Shown here in pieces: positions 35,355 to 43,148 of a stretch of 64,000 nt of DNA; within the stretch, counting starts at the first letter, position 1; every line of letters begins with the position of its first letter. A model generated the notes under the pieces. The model made no database searches, had not been told where the DNA came from, and worked only from the letters and a program-made list of their open reading frames with translations. The translations under genes were made by a program, and so were the position numbers. Source of the DNA: Brucella pecoris (GTDB lineage: Bacteria; Pseudomonadota; Alphaproteobacteria; Rhizobiales; Rhizobiaceae); contig NZ_VEWK01000003.1 in assembly GCF_006376675.1 (NCBI RefSeq), forward strand, positions 372,001 through 436,000. Reading direction: 5' to 3'.

Positions 35355-37265
35355 ATGCCGGGTGTGATGGAAAACGCTGATGCGCGTCGTTGGAGCGATG
35401 CTGCGATTTTCGGGCCTGCCCGTATCGCCTGGCCGCTGCGCCTCGCAGCAATCGCGCTTGCTTCCATCGTGCTTTCAACCCTGCTCGTTTTTTCCATCGA
35501 ATGGATCGTACGTGGCTCATTCACAGATACGATGCAGTTCTTCCGCACACCACACAAACCCGCCTGGACGACCGTTGCACTTTTCGTCGTGGTGCTGACA
35601 GCAAGCGACGCCATTTTCGGACGCATTCACTATGGCTTCTTTGTTATCGGCCCGCTGGCGCTGATTGCGGCCACGACTGCACGCGAAAAGAGCCTTTATC
35701 TCGGCGACCCGCTTTATCCAAGCGACTTTCTCTACGCCCGTCAGATCGTCGATCTTCTGCCGCTTCTGGTGCGTGATCGCCCGTGGAGCGCGGTCGGCAT
35801 AGCCCTGCTTCTCATTGCTTCGGCAGCAGTGATGATAACCGTGACATTGTTCTGGTGGCGACGCTTCGATCCAATCCCACGAAAAGGGCGGATGTTGCGT
35901 CTCGCCTTCGCGCTACCACTGCTTGCCTGGTTCGCAGTGATTTCAGACTATGCCAGCTTTTCGCTTGCACGCGACCGCCTGCGTATTCTGCCTATCATGT
36001 GGGATCAAAAGGAAAACTACGCCCATAACGGCTTTACCATGGCTTTCATCCTGAATGTGCCCATGGCTACCGTCTTCGCCCCTGAAGGCTATTCGCCGGA
36101 AGCGATTGCCGCTATCGAACCGCCCGCGCAATTGATTCCTGCTGCCTTCGACGCCAGCAAGCCTGACGTCATCATGGTGATGAGCGAATCCTTTTGGGAT
36201 CCGACGCGCCTTCCGGGTGTGGCTTTCAGCGCCGATCCGATTCCGACGGTCCGGGCGGAACAATCCGGCCATATCTTTTCTCCAGAATTCGGCGGCATGA
36301 CCGCCAATGTCGAGTTCGAGGCCCTGACCGGCTTTTCCAAAGCCTTCCTGCCCTCCGGCAGCATCCCTTATCAGCAATATATCCGTCGCCCGCTTCCCTC
36401 GCTTGCAAGCTTCTTCAAGGATCAGGGTTATGCGACGCGGGCGATCCATCCCTATCGCCAGTGGTTCTGGAATCGTGGCCCCGTCTATGAAAGCATGGGC
36501 TTCGACCGGTTCATGTCGGAAGAAAACATGCCGCCACTGGAAAAGCGCGGCGCCTTGGCCTCCGACGCGGCGTTGACCGATGAAATCATCCGCGAAGCAG
36601 ATTCCATGGATGCGCCATTCTTCTTCTTCGCCGTTTCCCTTCAGGGGCATGGCCCTTACGAAGCCAATCGTTACCCGGATTCCAAACTTGAGGTGCAGAC
36701 TGACGCCAGCGAGCATACGCGCCAGTCGATCCGTTCCTATTCGCAAGGTGCCATGGATGCCGATGCGAGCCTTGCACGATTGATGGAATGGGCGTCCAGG
36801 CGCGAACGCGAAACTATTCTGGTCTTTTTCGGGGATCATCTGCCACCACTCGGTCCTGTCTATGTCGAGACCGGATTTATGGCAAACCGAGTCGCAAGCC
36901 GCACGGCTCCTGCCGCCGATATGCTGCTGCAGCACGAAACGCCGCTTGTTCTCTGGTCAAACAAGCGTGGCGCCGAGCAGGGAACCGGCACAATCAGCCC
37001 TGCCTTCCTCCCATTGCACATACTGGACATGGCTGGGATGCAGCATCCCTATTACACAGGCTTCCTGCGTCAGTTGCACGAACAATACCGGGTCGTTGAC
37101 AATCACGCGGTTTTCGACCGGTCGGAGAATGCCGAGGAAGGCTGGCAACAGAAGCCGCCATTCCCTCCGCTCCTGCGCGATTATCAGATGCTGCAATACG
37201 ATATGATCTTCGGTCGTAATTTTGCCCGCGAGCGGTTCTTCCCCGGCCCGCATTCACAAAGCTGA
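35355..37265 (+). CDS. LTA-synthase-like sulfatase-fold phosphoglycerol transferase
   Basis: A 636-residue membrane enzyme. About five N-terminal membrane segments (residues 28-205) carry a periplasmic alkaline-phosphatase/sulfatase domain with metal/catalytic motifs MVMSESFWDPT near 277, GGMTANVEFE near 316 (the Thr equivalent to the LtaS nucleophile) and FFGDHLPPLG near 494. Related proteins transfer phosphoglycerol from phosphatidylglycerol to periplasmic glucans (OpgB, rhizobial CgmB). Decoration of cyclic beta-glucan is therefore plausible, but other acceptors are possible. It is convergent with the LacI gene. Confidence 0.8.
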   Translation: MPGVMENADARRWSDAAIFGPARIAWPLRLAAIALASIVLSTLLVFSIEWIVRGSFTDTMQFFRTPHKPAWTTVALFVVVLTASDAIFGRIHYGFFVIGPLALIAATTAREKSLYLGDPLYPSDFLYARQIVDLLPLLVRDRPWSAVGIALLLIASAAVMITVTLFWWRRFDPIPRKGRMLRLAFALPLLAWFAVISDYASFSLARDRLRILPIMWDQKENYAHNGFTMAFILNVPMATVFAPEGYSPEAIAAIEPPAQLIPAAFDASKPDVIMVMSESFWDPTRLPGVAFSADPIPTVRAEQSGHIFSPEFGGMTANVEFEALTGFSKAFLPSGSIPYQQYIRRPLPSLASFFKDQGYATRAIHPYRQWFWNRGPVYESMGFDRFMSEENMPPLEKRGALASDAALTDEIIREADSMDAPFFFFAVSLQGHGPYEANRYPDSKLEVQTDASEHTRQSIRSYSQGAMDADASLARLMEWASRRERETILVFFGDHLPPLGPVYVETGFMANRVASRTAPAADMLLQHETPLVLWSNKRGAEQGTGTISPAFLPLHILDMAGMQHPYYTGFLRQLHEQYRVVDNHAVFDRSENAEEGWQQKPPFPPLLRDYQMLQYDMIFGRNFARERFFPGPHSQS

Positions 37266-37274
37266 TCTGCAGTG

Positions 37275-38297
37275 TCAGGCGGGAACCTTGCCTGACGATT
37301 GGCGGATGATGAGTTTATATTCGATCCGTCGTGAAGCCGATAAATGACCGGTTTCGATCTGGTTCAGAAGCATATCTGCCGCATCGCGGGTCATCTCGAA
37401 AATCGGCTGGCGAACGGTGGTAATCTGTGGCGAAACCATGCTGGCAATTGCACTGTCATCGAAGCCGACCACCGTTAGCTGATCAGGGATAGCGATATTA
37501 CGATCATAGGCGATCTGCATGACGGCAGCCGCCATATCGTCGTTCGACGCAAACACGGCGGTCGGTGGCTCCTCAAGCGAGAGTAGCTTCTTTCCCGCAG
37601 CAAGGCCGCTCGCAAAACTGAAGCCACCCTGCACCTCATAATCGGGATTACGCTCGATCCTGGCATCTTCCAGCGCACGCCGATAGCCCGCGAGACGCAG
37701 CTCCGCTGAGCGGTGGGTTGGATCGCCAATGACGATTGCAATGCGACGATGACCGAGCTTCAGAAGATACTCCATGAGATCGGCGGAAGCCGCCTCGTCA
37801 TCGATTGTGACGCTGTCGGTCGGATGCACATTCACATCGCCTGCGACACGAGCAAAAGGCATTGCCGAGGCGGTCAATTCGGCCAGAATTTCAGGATCGT
37901 CCGACATGGGCGGCGTCACGATGATGCCGTCAAGACCGGAAGCGTGAGCTGTTTCGATCAGCGAACCACGAATATCTTCACGATTTTCGACAGGGAAAAT
38001 AAGCAGCCGGTAACGCGTATCACGCAGCCGTTCCAACGCCCCCATCTGCAGTTCGGTGACATAGCTGGCGCTCGGATTCTCGAAAAATAGCCCGATCAGA
38101 TGTGAACGCCGTTCAACAAGATTACGGGCGGCAACATTGGGTCGGTAACGCAATTCGCTTCCGGCTTGCCTGACCTTTTCGCGAATGGCTTCGCGAACAT
38201 TCGGTTCGTCATTATAGACACGCGAAACTGTCTTGATCGACACGCCGGCAAGACGCGCCACATCATGAATGGTTGCTCGTTTTCCTGCTGCGGCCAT
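37275..38297 (-). CDS. LacI-family transcriptional regulator (orphan)
   Basis: A 340-residue LacI/GalR regulator. The N-terminal helix-turn-helix is TIHDVARLAGVSIKTVSRVYN (residues 8-28), the hinge ends near 60, and the sensor domain has GLFFENPSASYVTEL and VVGFDDSAIASM. No sugar genes flank it: downstream is the convergent phosphoglycerol transferase, upstream the DUF779 gene on the same strand. Its target cannot be read from the context. Confidence 0.9.
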   Translation of the reverse strand: MAAAGKRATIHDVARLAGVSIKTVSRVYNDEPNVREAIREKVRQAGSELRYRPNVAARNLVERRSHLIGLFFENPSASYVTELQMGALERLRDTRYRLLIFPVENREDIRGSLIETAHASGLDGIIVTPPMSDDPEILAELTASAMPFARVAGDVNVHPTDSVTIDDEAASADLMEYLLKLGHRRIAIVIGDPTHRSAELRLAGYRRALEDARIERNPDYEVQGGFSFASGLAAGKKLLSLEEPPTAVFASNDDMAAAVMQIAYDRNIAIPDQLTVVGFDDSAIASMVSPQITTVRQPIFEMTRDAADMLLNQIETGHLSASRRIEYKLIIRQSSGKVPA

Positions 38298-38359
38298 GTT
38301 GGATCGTCTCCCTCCCCTCCGATCTAACTAACCGCTTCGCCGCAAAACGAAAAGCGAAA

Positions 38360-38719
38360 TCATGGAACCGAGCAGACCCGTGAGCGCGTCAGAAACCGAA
38401 CCTCGCGTCCATTGTCGAGAGAGAACATGCCTCCACGTCCCGCAACGACATCGATGATGAGTTCAGTATGCTTCCAGACTTCATATTGCGGACCGCTGAT
38501 ATAGACTGGAGCGCCACCGATTTCTCCAAGTTTTACGTCCGTATCCCCGACGATGAATTCTCCTTGCGGATAGCACATCGGCGATGACCCGTCGCAACAG
38601 CCGCCCGACTGGTGGAACATGATCGGCCCATATTCGGCCTGCAATTCACGGATGAGAGCGAGCGCTGGCGGTGTAGCACTGACCTGACCTCGACCTTCAC
38701 CTGGGTTTTCCTCCACCAT
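38360..38719 (-). CDS. DUF779 protein linked to alcohol/aldehyde dehydrogenases
   Basis: A 119-residue DUF779 protein. The family signature FHQSGGCCDGSSPMCYPQGEF near residue 34 has three Cys and a His that could bind metal. DUF779 genes are commonly next to aldehyde dehydrogenases, and here the gene follows adhP by 65 bases on the same strand. Biochemical role is unknown; metallochaperone or maturation helper are guesses. Confidence 0.85.
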   Translation of the reverse strand: MVEENPGEGRGQVSATPPALALIRELQAEYGPIMFHQSGGCCDGSSPMCYPQGEFIVGDTDVKLGEIGGAPVYISGPQYEVWKHTELIIDVVAGRGGMFSLDNGREVRFLTRSRVCSVP

Positions 38720-38784
38720 ATCGTCCTCCCAAGAAAATGAGCGGGCACTTTTCCAATGCCCGCTCTAAGATTAATGCCTGGATA

Positions 38785-39819
38785 TTATTGTGTCATATCC
38801 ATTACGACGCGCCCTTCGATGTTCCCTTGACGCATATCATCGAAGATGGAGTTGATATCTTCCAGCTTTTCAGTGCGGATAGTAGCGCGCACCTTACCAT
38901 CACCGGCAAAGTCCAATGATTCTTGTAAATCGAGCCGCGTACCGACGATCGAGCCGCGCACGGTAACGCCGTTCAGCACCATGTTGAATATTGAGAGCGG
39001 GAAGTCGCCGGGCGGCAGACCATTCAGCGATACAGTGCCGCCACGCGACACCATGCCCAGTGCCTGTTCGAAGGCGACAGGCGAAACCGCTGTCACCAGT
39101 ACGCCTTGCGCGCCGCCATCGGTTTCTCGTCTGATGTAGGCCGCCGGATCTTTGTTCGTCTTGGCATTGACCGTCACCGTCGCACCGAGCTTGCGCGCCA
39201 GTTCGAGTTTCTTGTCGTCGATATCGACGGCGGCAACGTTAAGCCCCATCGCCTTGGCATATTGCACCGCCATATGGCCGAGACCGCCGACGCCGGAAAT
39301 CACCACCCAGTCGCCCGGTTTGGTGTCCGTTACCTTGAGGCCCTTATAGACCGTGACGCCGGCACAAAGCACGGGCGCGATTTCGTTGAAATCGATATTC
39401 TTCGGCAGATGGCCAACGAAATTCGGATCGGCGACCACATATTGCCCGAAGCCGCCATTAACCGAATAGCCGGTATTGAGCTGTTCCTCGCACAGTGTTT
39501 CCCACCCGCCGAGGCAATGGCGGCAATGACCACAGGCCGTATAGAGCCACGGAACGCCGACGCGGTCGCCTTCCTTCACATGCTTGACGCCAGCGCCGAC
39601 GCCGGACACGAAACCCACGCCCTCATGACCGGGAATAAACGGCGGATTGGGCTTTACCGGCCAGTCGCCTTCGGCGGCATGAAGGTCAGTGTGGCAGACC
39701 CCTGAAGCTTGGATGGCAACCTGAATCTGTCCTGGTCCCGGTTCGGGTATCGGCACTTCGTCGATTGTCAACGGCTTGCCAAACGCTCGTACCACTGCCG
39801 CTTTCATTGTCTTGGCCAT
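38785..39819 (-). CDS. adhP: Zinc-dependent alcohol dehydrogenase
   Basis: A 344-residue medium-chain alcohol dehydrogenase that oxidises ethanol and other primary alcohols with NAD. Catalytic-zinc residues lie in GVCHTDLHAAEGDW near 37-45 and GHEGVGFV near 64; the structural-zinc loop CGHCRHCLGGWETLC is complete near 96-110. Rossmann motif VISGVGGLGHMAVQYA near 173. It sits downstream of the acetaldehyde dehydrogenase at 40424, separated by 600 bases of repeats. Confidence 0.92.
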   Translation of the reverse strand: MAKTMKAAVVRAFGKPLTIDEVPIPEPGPGQIQVAIQASGVCHTDLHAAEGDWPVKPNPPFIPGHEGVGFVSGVGAGVKHVKEGDRVGVPWLYTACGHCRHCLGGWETLCEEQLNTGYSVNGGFGQYVVADPNFVGHLPKNIDFNEIAPVLCAGVTVYKGLKVTDTKPGDWVVISGVGGLGHMAVQYAKAMGLNVAAVDIDDKKLELARKLGATVTVNAKTNKDPAAYIRRETDGGAQGVLVTAVSPVAFEQALGMVSRGGTVSLNGLPPGDFPLSIFNMVLNGVTVRGSIVGTRLDLQESLDFAGDGKVRATIRTEKLEDINSIFDDMRQGNIEGRVVMDMTQ

Positions 39820-39945
39820 AAAGTCTCTCCTTCGTTATCGAATTGAGTTTCTTTCAAGCTGTTTCCCGAAACGGGACGGAAGAAATGAGAACAGGAATAT
39901 GGAGCGCCGGGATACCGCGCCAAGCCTACCGCGCAACGGCTGTTC

Positions 39946-40045
39946 TAGAGCGCCGATCAGATTGAATCAGATCGACGCTCTAAGTATTTGTTTTAACGCA
40001 CATCTTTTCCGAAAACCGTTTCACACTTTTCGGGATGTGCTCTAA
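39946..40045. repeat. Composite palindromic repeat, copy 1
   Basis: The element runs from CTAGAGCG to GCTCTAA. Half A centres on GATTGAATCAGATC; half B is a hairpin with outer arms GCACATC (39998-40004) and GATGTGC (40034-40040) around CCGAAAACCGTTTCACACTT. Further copies occur at 40314, 47317, 48266 and 56112, and a half copy at 60434. Confidence 0.85.
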
Positions 40046-40048
40046 TAC

Positions 40049-40185
40049 CAGGGCGCTAAGATGCTAACGCATCACGCCCTGAAAATGCTCAGTCGCCGCA
40101 CGGGCTTAACCAAGTCTCGATGAGTCAAGCTCATCGAGACTTGGTATAATACCTTCAAGGGTTGCCTGGGCATTTTCGCCCAGGC
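40049..40185. other. Hairpin-rich noncoding island between adhP and aldehyde dehydrogenase
   Basis: There are three separate stems. One is nested, CAGGGCG/CGCCCTG enclosing GATGC/GCATC (40049-40081). One is a 15-bp perfect stem ACCAAGTCTCGATGA/TCATCGAGACTTGGT with a 7-nt loop (40109-40145). One is GCCTGGGC/GCCCAGGC with a 6-nt loop (40164-40185). No ORF of note. The block is bounded by repeat copies 1 and 2. Confidence 0.75.
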
Positions 40186-40313
40186 CCCTTCACGGTCCCC
40201 TTGGGAGGGTGAACCAATGCCGTTCTTCCAACGCAATACTGGCATGGAAGACGGGAATGCTCTTTGATTAGACGCAATGCGGAAACGCTATTCCTCCACA
40301 TCGCTTTCGCGCG

Positions 40314-40419
40314 TTAGAGCGCGTTTCGATCTGATTGGATCAGATCGGCGCTCTAACTTCTTCTATTTCAAGCATAATCTTGATCGTCCTCGTTTCACTC
40401 CGGTCGGATTATGCTCTAA
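40314..40419. repeat. Composite palindromic repeat, copy 2 (covaried arm)
   Basis: Half A has CGATCTGATTGGATCAGATCG. Half B keeps the architecture but has arms AGCATAATC (40371-40379) and GATTATGCT (40407-40415) instead of GCACATC/GATGTGC in copy 1. It ends 5 bases from the aldehyde dehydrogenase stop. Confidence 0.8.
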
Positions 40420-40423
40420 GGGC

Positions 40424-41941
40424 TCAGAAAAAGCCGAGTTTCTTCGGGCTGTAGCTCACCAGCATGTTCTTGGTGTTCTGGTAATGGTCCAGCATCTTCA
40501 GATGGTTTTCGCGACCGATACCCGATTGCTTGTAACCACCGAAGGCTGCATGCGCCGGATAGGCGTGGTAGCAATTGGTCCACACACGTCCTGCCTGAAT
40601 GGCGCGGCCGAAGCGATAGGCGCGTGTCCCGTCGCGGGTCCAGATACCGGCACCGAGACCGTAGAGCGTGTCATTGGCAATCGACAGCGCTTCCGCATCG
40701 TCCTTGAAGGTCGCGACGGACACAACCGGTCCGAAGATTTCCTCCTGGAAAATACGCATCTTGTTGTGGCCCTTGAACACCGTCGGCTTTACGTAATAGC
40801 CGCCCGCCAGATCGCCCGGCAGAACATTGCGTTCGCCGCCAGTCAGCACTTCGGCACCTTCCTGACGACCGATGTCGAGATAGCTGAGAATCTTTTCAAG
40901 CTGCTCGCTGGAAGCCTGCGCGCCGATCATCGTTGCCGGGTCGAGCGGATCGCCCTGCACGATGGCTTCCACACGCTTTAGCGCCTTTTCCATGAATTTG
41001 TCGTAGATCGATTCATGGATAAGCGCGCGGCTTGGGCAAGTACAGACTTCACCTTGGTTGAGTGCGAACATGACAAAGCCTTCGATGGCCTTGTCGAGGA
41101 AGTCGTCATCTTCGGCAGCAACATCCTTGAAGAAGATATTCGGTGACTTGCCACCGAGTTCCAGCGTAACCGGGATGAGATTCTGGCTGGCATATTGCAT
41201 GATCAGTCGACCCGTCGTCGTTTCGCCGGTGAAGGCGATCTTGGCGATGCGCGGGCTGGATGCCAGTGGTTTACCTGCCTCAAGGCCGAAACCGTTGACG
41301 ACATTGATCACACCGGGCGGCAGAAGGTCGCCGATCAGATCCATAAGCACGAGGATCGATGCCGGTGTCTGTTCAGCCGGTTTCAGAACCACGCAGTTGC
41401 CTGCCGCAAGGGCCGGAGCAAGCTTCCATGTCGCCATGAGGAGTGGAAAGTTCCATGGAATGATCTGGCCGACAACGCCGAGTGGTTCATGGAAGTGATA
41501 GGCGACCGTGTCGTGGTCAATTTCGGAAATGCCACCTTCCTGGGCGCGGATCACACCGGCGAAATAGCGGAAATGGTCGATGGCCAGAGGAAGATCGGCT
41601 GCAGTGGTTTCGCGGATCGGCTTGCCGTTGTCCCAAGTTTCGGCGGCAGCGAGCGCAGGCAGATTTTCCTCAATCCTGTCAGCAATGCGATTGAGGATGA
41701 GTGCACGTTCAGCCGCACTCGTCTTGCCCCAGGCATCCTTGGCGGCATGCGCTGCATCGAGAGCCGCTTCAACGTCGGCAGCATCCGAACGGGCTACTTC
41801 GCAAAGCACCTGGCCGTTCACAGGCGAGGTGTTCTCGAAATAGCGTCCCGACTTGGGTTCGACCCATTTGCCCCCGATGAAATTTCCATAGCGCTTTGCA
41901 AAAGCCGGCTTCACTGTCCGGCTGAATTCAACCTTGTTCAT
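40424..41941 (-). CDS. NAD-dependent acetaldehyde dehydrogenase
   Basis: A 505-residue aldehyde dehydrogenase of the AldB/ExaC/AcoD group. The start (MNKVEFSRT) has GGGAGG five bases upstream and is preferred to an ATG six codons earlier. Catalytic Cys in [11 protein letters not shown] near 301, general base Glu in LELGGKSPN near 267, and C-terminal [15 protein letters not shown]. The regulator upstream, plus AdhP and DUF779 downstream, fit ethanol to acetate oxidation; related family members oxidise other small aldehydes. Confidence 0.87.
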   Translation of the reverse strand: MNKVEFSRTVKPAFAKRYGNFIGGKWVEPKSGRYFENTSPVNGQVLCEVARSDAADVEAALDAAHAAKDAWGKTSAAERALILNRIADRIEENLPALAAAETWDNGKPIRETTAADLPLAIDHFRYFAGVIRAQEGGISEIDHDTVAYHFHEPLGVVGQIIPWNFPLLMATWKLAPALAAGNCVVLKPAEQTPASILVLMDLIGDLLPPGVINVVNGFGLEAGKPLASSPRIAKIAFTGETTTGRLIMQYASQNLIPVTLELGGKSPNIFFKDVAAEDDDFLDKAIEGFVMFALNQGEVCTCPSRALIHESIYDKFMEKALKRVEAIVQGDPLDPATMIGAQASSEQLEKILSYLDIGRQEGAEVLTGGERNVLPGDLAGGYYVKPTVFKGHNKMRIFQEEIFGPVVSVATFKDDAEALSIANDTLYGLGAGIWTRDGTRAYRFGRAIQAGRVWTNCYHAYPAHAAFGGYKQSGIGRENHLKMLDHYQNTKNMLVSYSPKKLGFF

Positions 41942-42043
41942 GACATCCTCCCAAAACAACGCTGCTCCTACAGCGCTTCATGAGTGAGGATCGCGCGGCA
42001 GCACGAAAGAGTCATCCCGTGCATTCAAGCTCGCAAGGTTATG

Positions 42044-42061
42044 TGTCGCAATATTGAGACA
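42044..42061. promoter_or_regulatory. Inverted repeat upstream of acetaldehyde dehydrogenase
   Basis: TGTCGCAATATTGAGACA, 18 bp, symmetric except for one pair. It lies about 100 bp before the dehydrogenase start and immediately after the stop of the AcoR-like regulator, so it is the natural candidate binding site. I found no convincing -24/-12 sigma-54 promoter in 41942-42043. Confidence 0.5.
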
Positions 42062-42082
42062 GTTGCGCCCGCTTATTGCTGA

Positions 42083-43054
42083 TTAGTGCGGACGAATGAT
42101 CTTCAAGCGATTGAGCTTGCGATGAAGCGTGGCGCGACTGATGCCCAAAAGACCGGCTGCGGCCGAAATATTTCCTTCAGCACGCGCAAGAGCGCGCAGA
42201 ATAACGCTGCGCTCTGACTCTGCCATATCTTCACGAGGGTCAGCGTGCCAGCCGAGAAGATCGGCTGCAGGCAACGGAACTGCAATAGCGGCATCGTCAA
42301 GCCCCATTGCCAGACGCGCCGCACGTGTGGCGCCGATGACCAGATCATCCTTGTCGACCGCGATCAGTGCTCCGCCGGTTCTGTCGGGGCTTGGCGCCAG
42401 CATGATACGAGCCTCGGGAAAAGCCTGCCGGAAATTTTCGGCCTCGATACGCCGTGCAGCATCAATTACAGCGACAGATATAAGCTGCGCGAATGCCTCG
42501 GTCAGATCGGCACGACACGAGGACACATCAAGCGCTGCCATCAAACGCCCCTGATGATCGTGGATCGGGGCGACCGTACAGGAAAGCCCGATATTACGCG
42601 TGTGAAAATGCTGGTCGCGATGGATTGTCAGTGGTCGCTGCTCGACAATACAGGTCCCGATGCCATTCGTACCTTCGCTCTGTTCGCTCCAGACAGCACC
42701 GGTCCAGAGCCCCCAGCGATAGAAGGTGTCGTCATCGCCCGGCGCGCCGCGACGTTCGACCGGCACGCCTTCGCTATCGGCCAGAAGCACACAACAGCCA
42801 ACCCCGCCAACGGCCAGATAAAGGCGGTCCATGCTGGCTTGCGCTATACTGACAAGGCGTTCGACACGCTGATGTGCAGTCCTGAACTCACCGTCGGAAA
42901 GCGTGCGCACGGCCCCCAGTTCGGCAGGATCAAGCCCATGCAGTTCCGCCGAGCGCCGCCATGAGGCGACCAGAGCCGATCTGGCAGCGCCACCGGCTGT
43001 CATGATTGCGGATTGAATCCGATCCGCATGTATTCGGTCTTGCGGTGTGCCCAT
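42083..43054 (-). CDS. AcoR-like GAF/Fis-type regulator lacking the AAA+ domain
   Basis: A 323-residue regulator. The N-terminal part (residues 20-190) resembles the AcoR sensor with a GAF domain (YRWGLWTGAVWSEQSEGTNGIGTC, IHDHQGRLMAALDVSS). The last 45 residues are a Fis-type helix-turn-helix (ALARAEGNISAAAGLLGISRATLHRKLNRL). The central sigma-54 ATPase (GAFTGA, Walker motifs) of AcoR is absent, with only about 90 residues between. It probably controls the dehydrogenase 141 bases downstream. No frameshift or stop is seen, so the short form looks natural. Confidence 0.82.
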   Translation of the reverse strand: MGTPQDRIHADRIQSAIMTAGGAARSALVASWRRSAELHGLDPAELGAVRTLSDGEFRTAHQRVERLVSIAQASMDRLYLAVGGVGCCVLLADSEGVPVERRGAPGDDDTFYRWGLWTGAVWSEQSEGTNGIGTCIVEQRPLTIHRDQHFHTRNIGLSCTVAPIHDHQGRLMAALDVSSCRADLTEAFAQLISVAVIDAARRIEAENFRQAFPEARIMLAPSPDRTGGALIAVDKDDLVIGATRAARLAMGLDDAAIAVPLPAADLLGWHADPREDMAESERSVILRALARAEGNISAAAGLLGISRATLHRKLNRLKIIRPH

Positions 43055-43148
43055 CTTTTCCTCCCAGGAAGGCTGGAACCCGCTGTCTGGAAGAATAATG
43101 ACTGCTCAGAACACAACTGGCAAGTGTGACGACAGATTGAAGGCCGGT

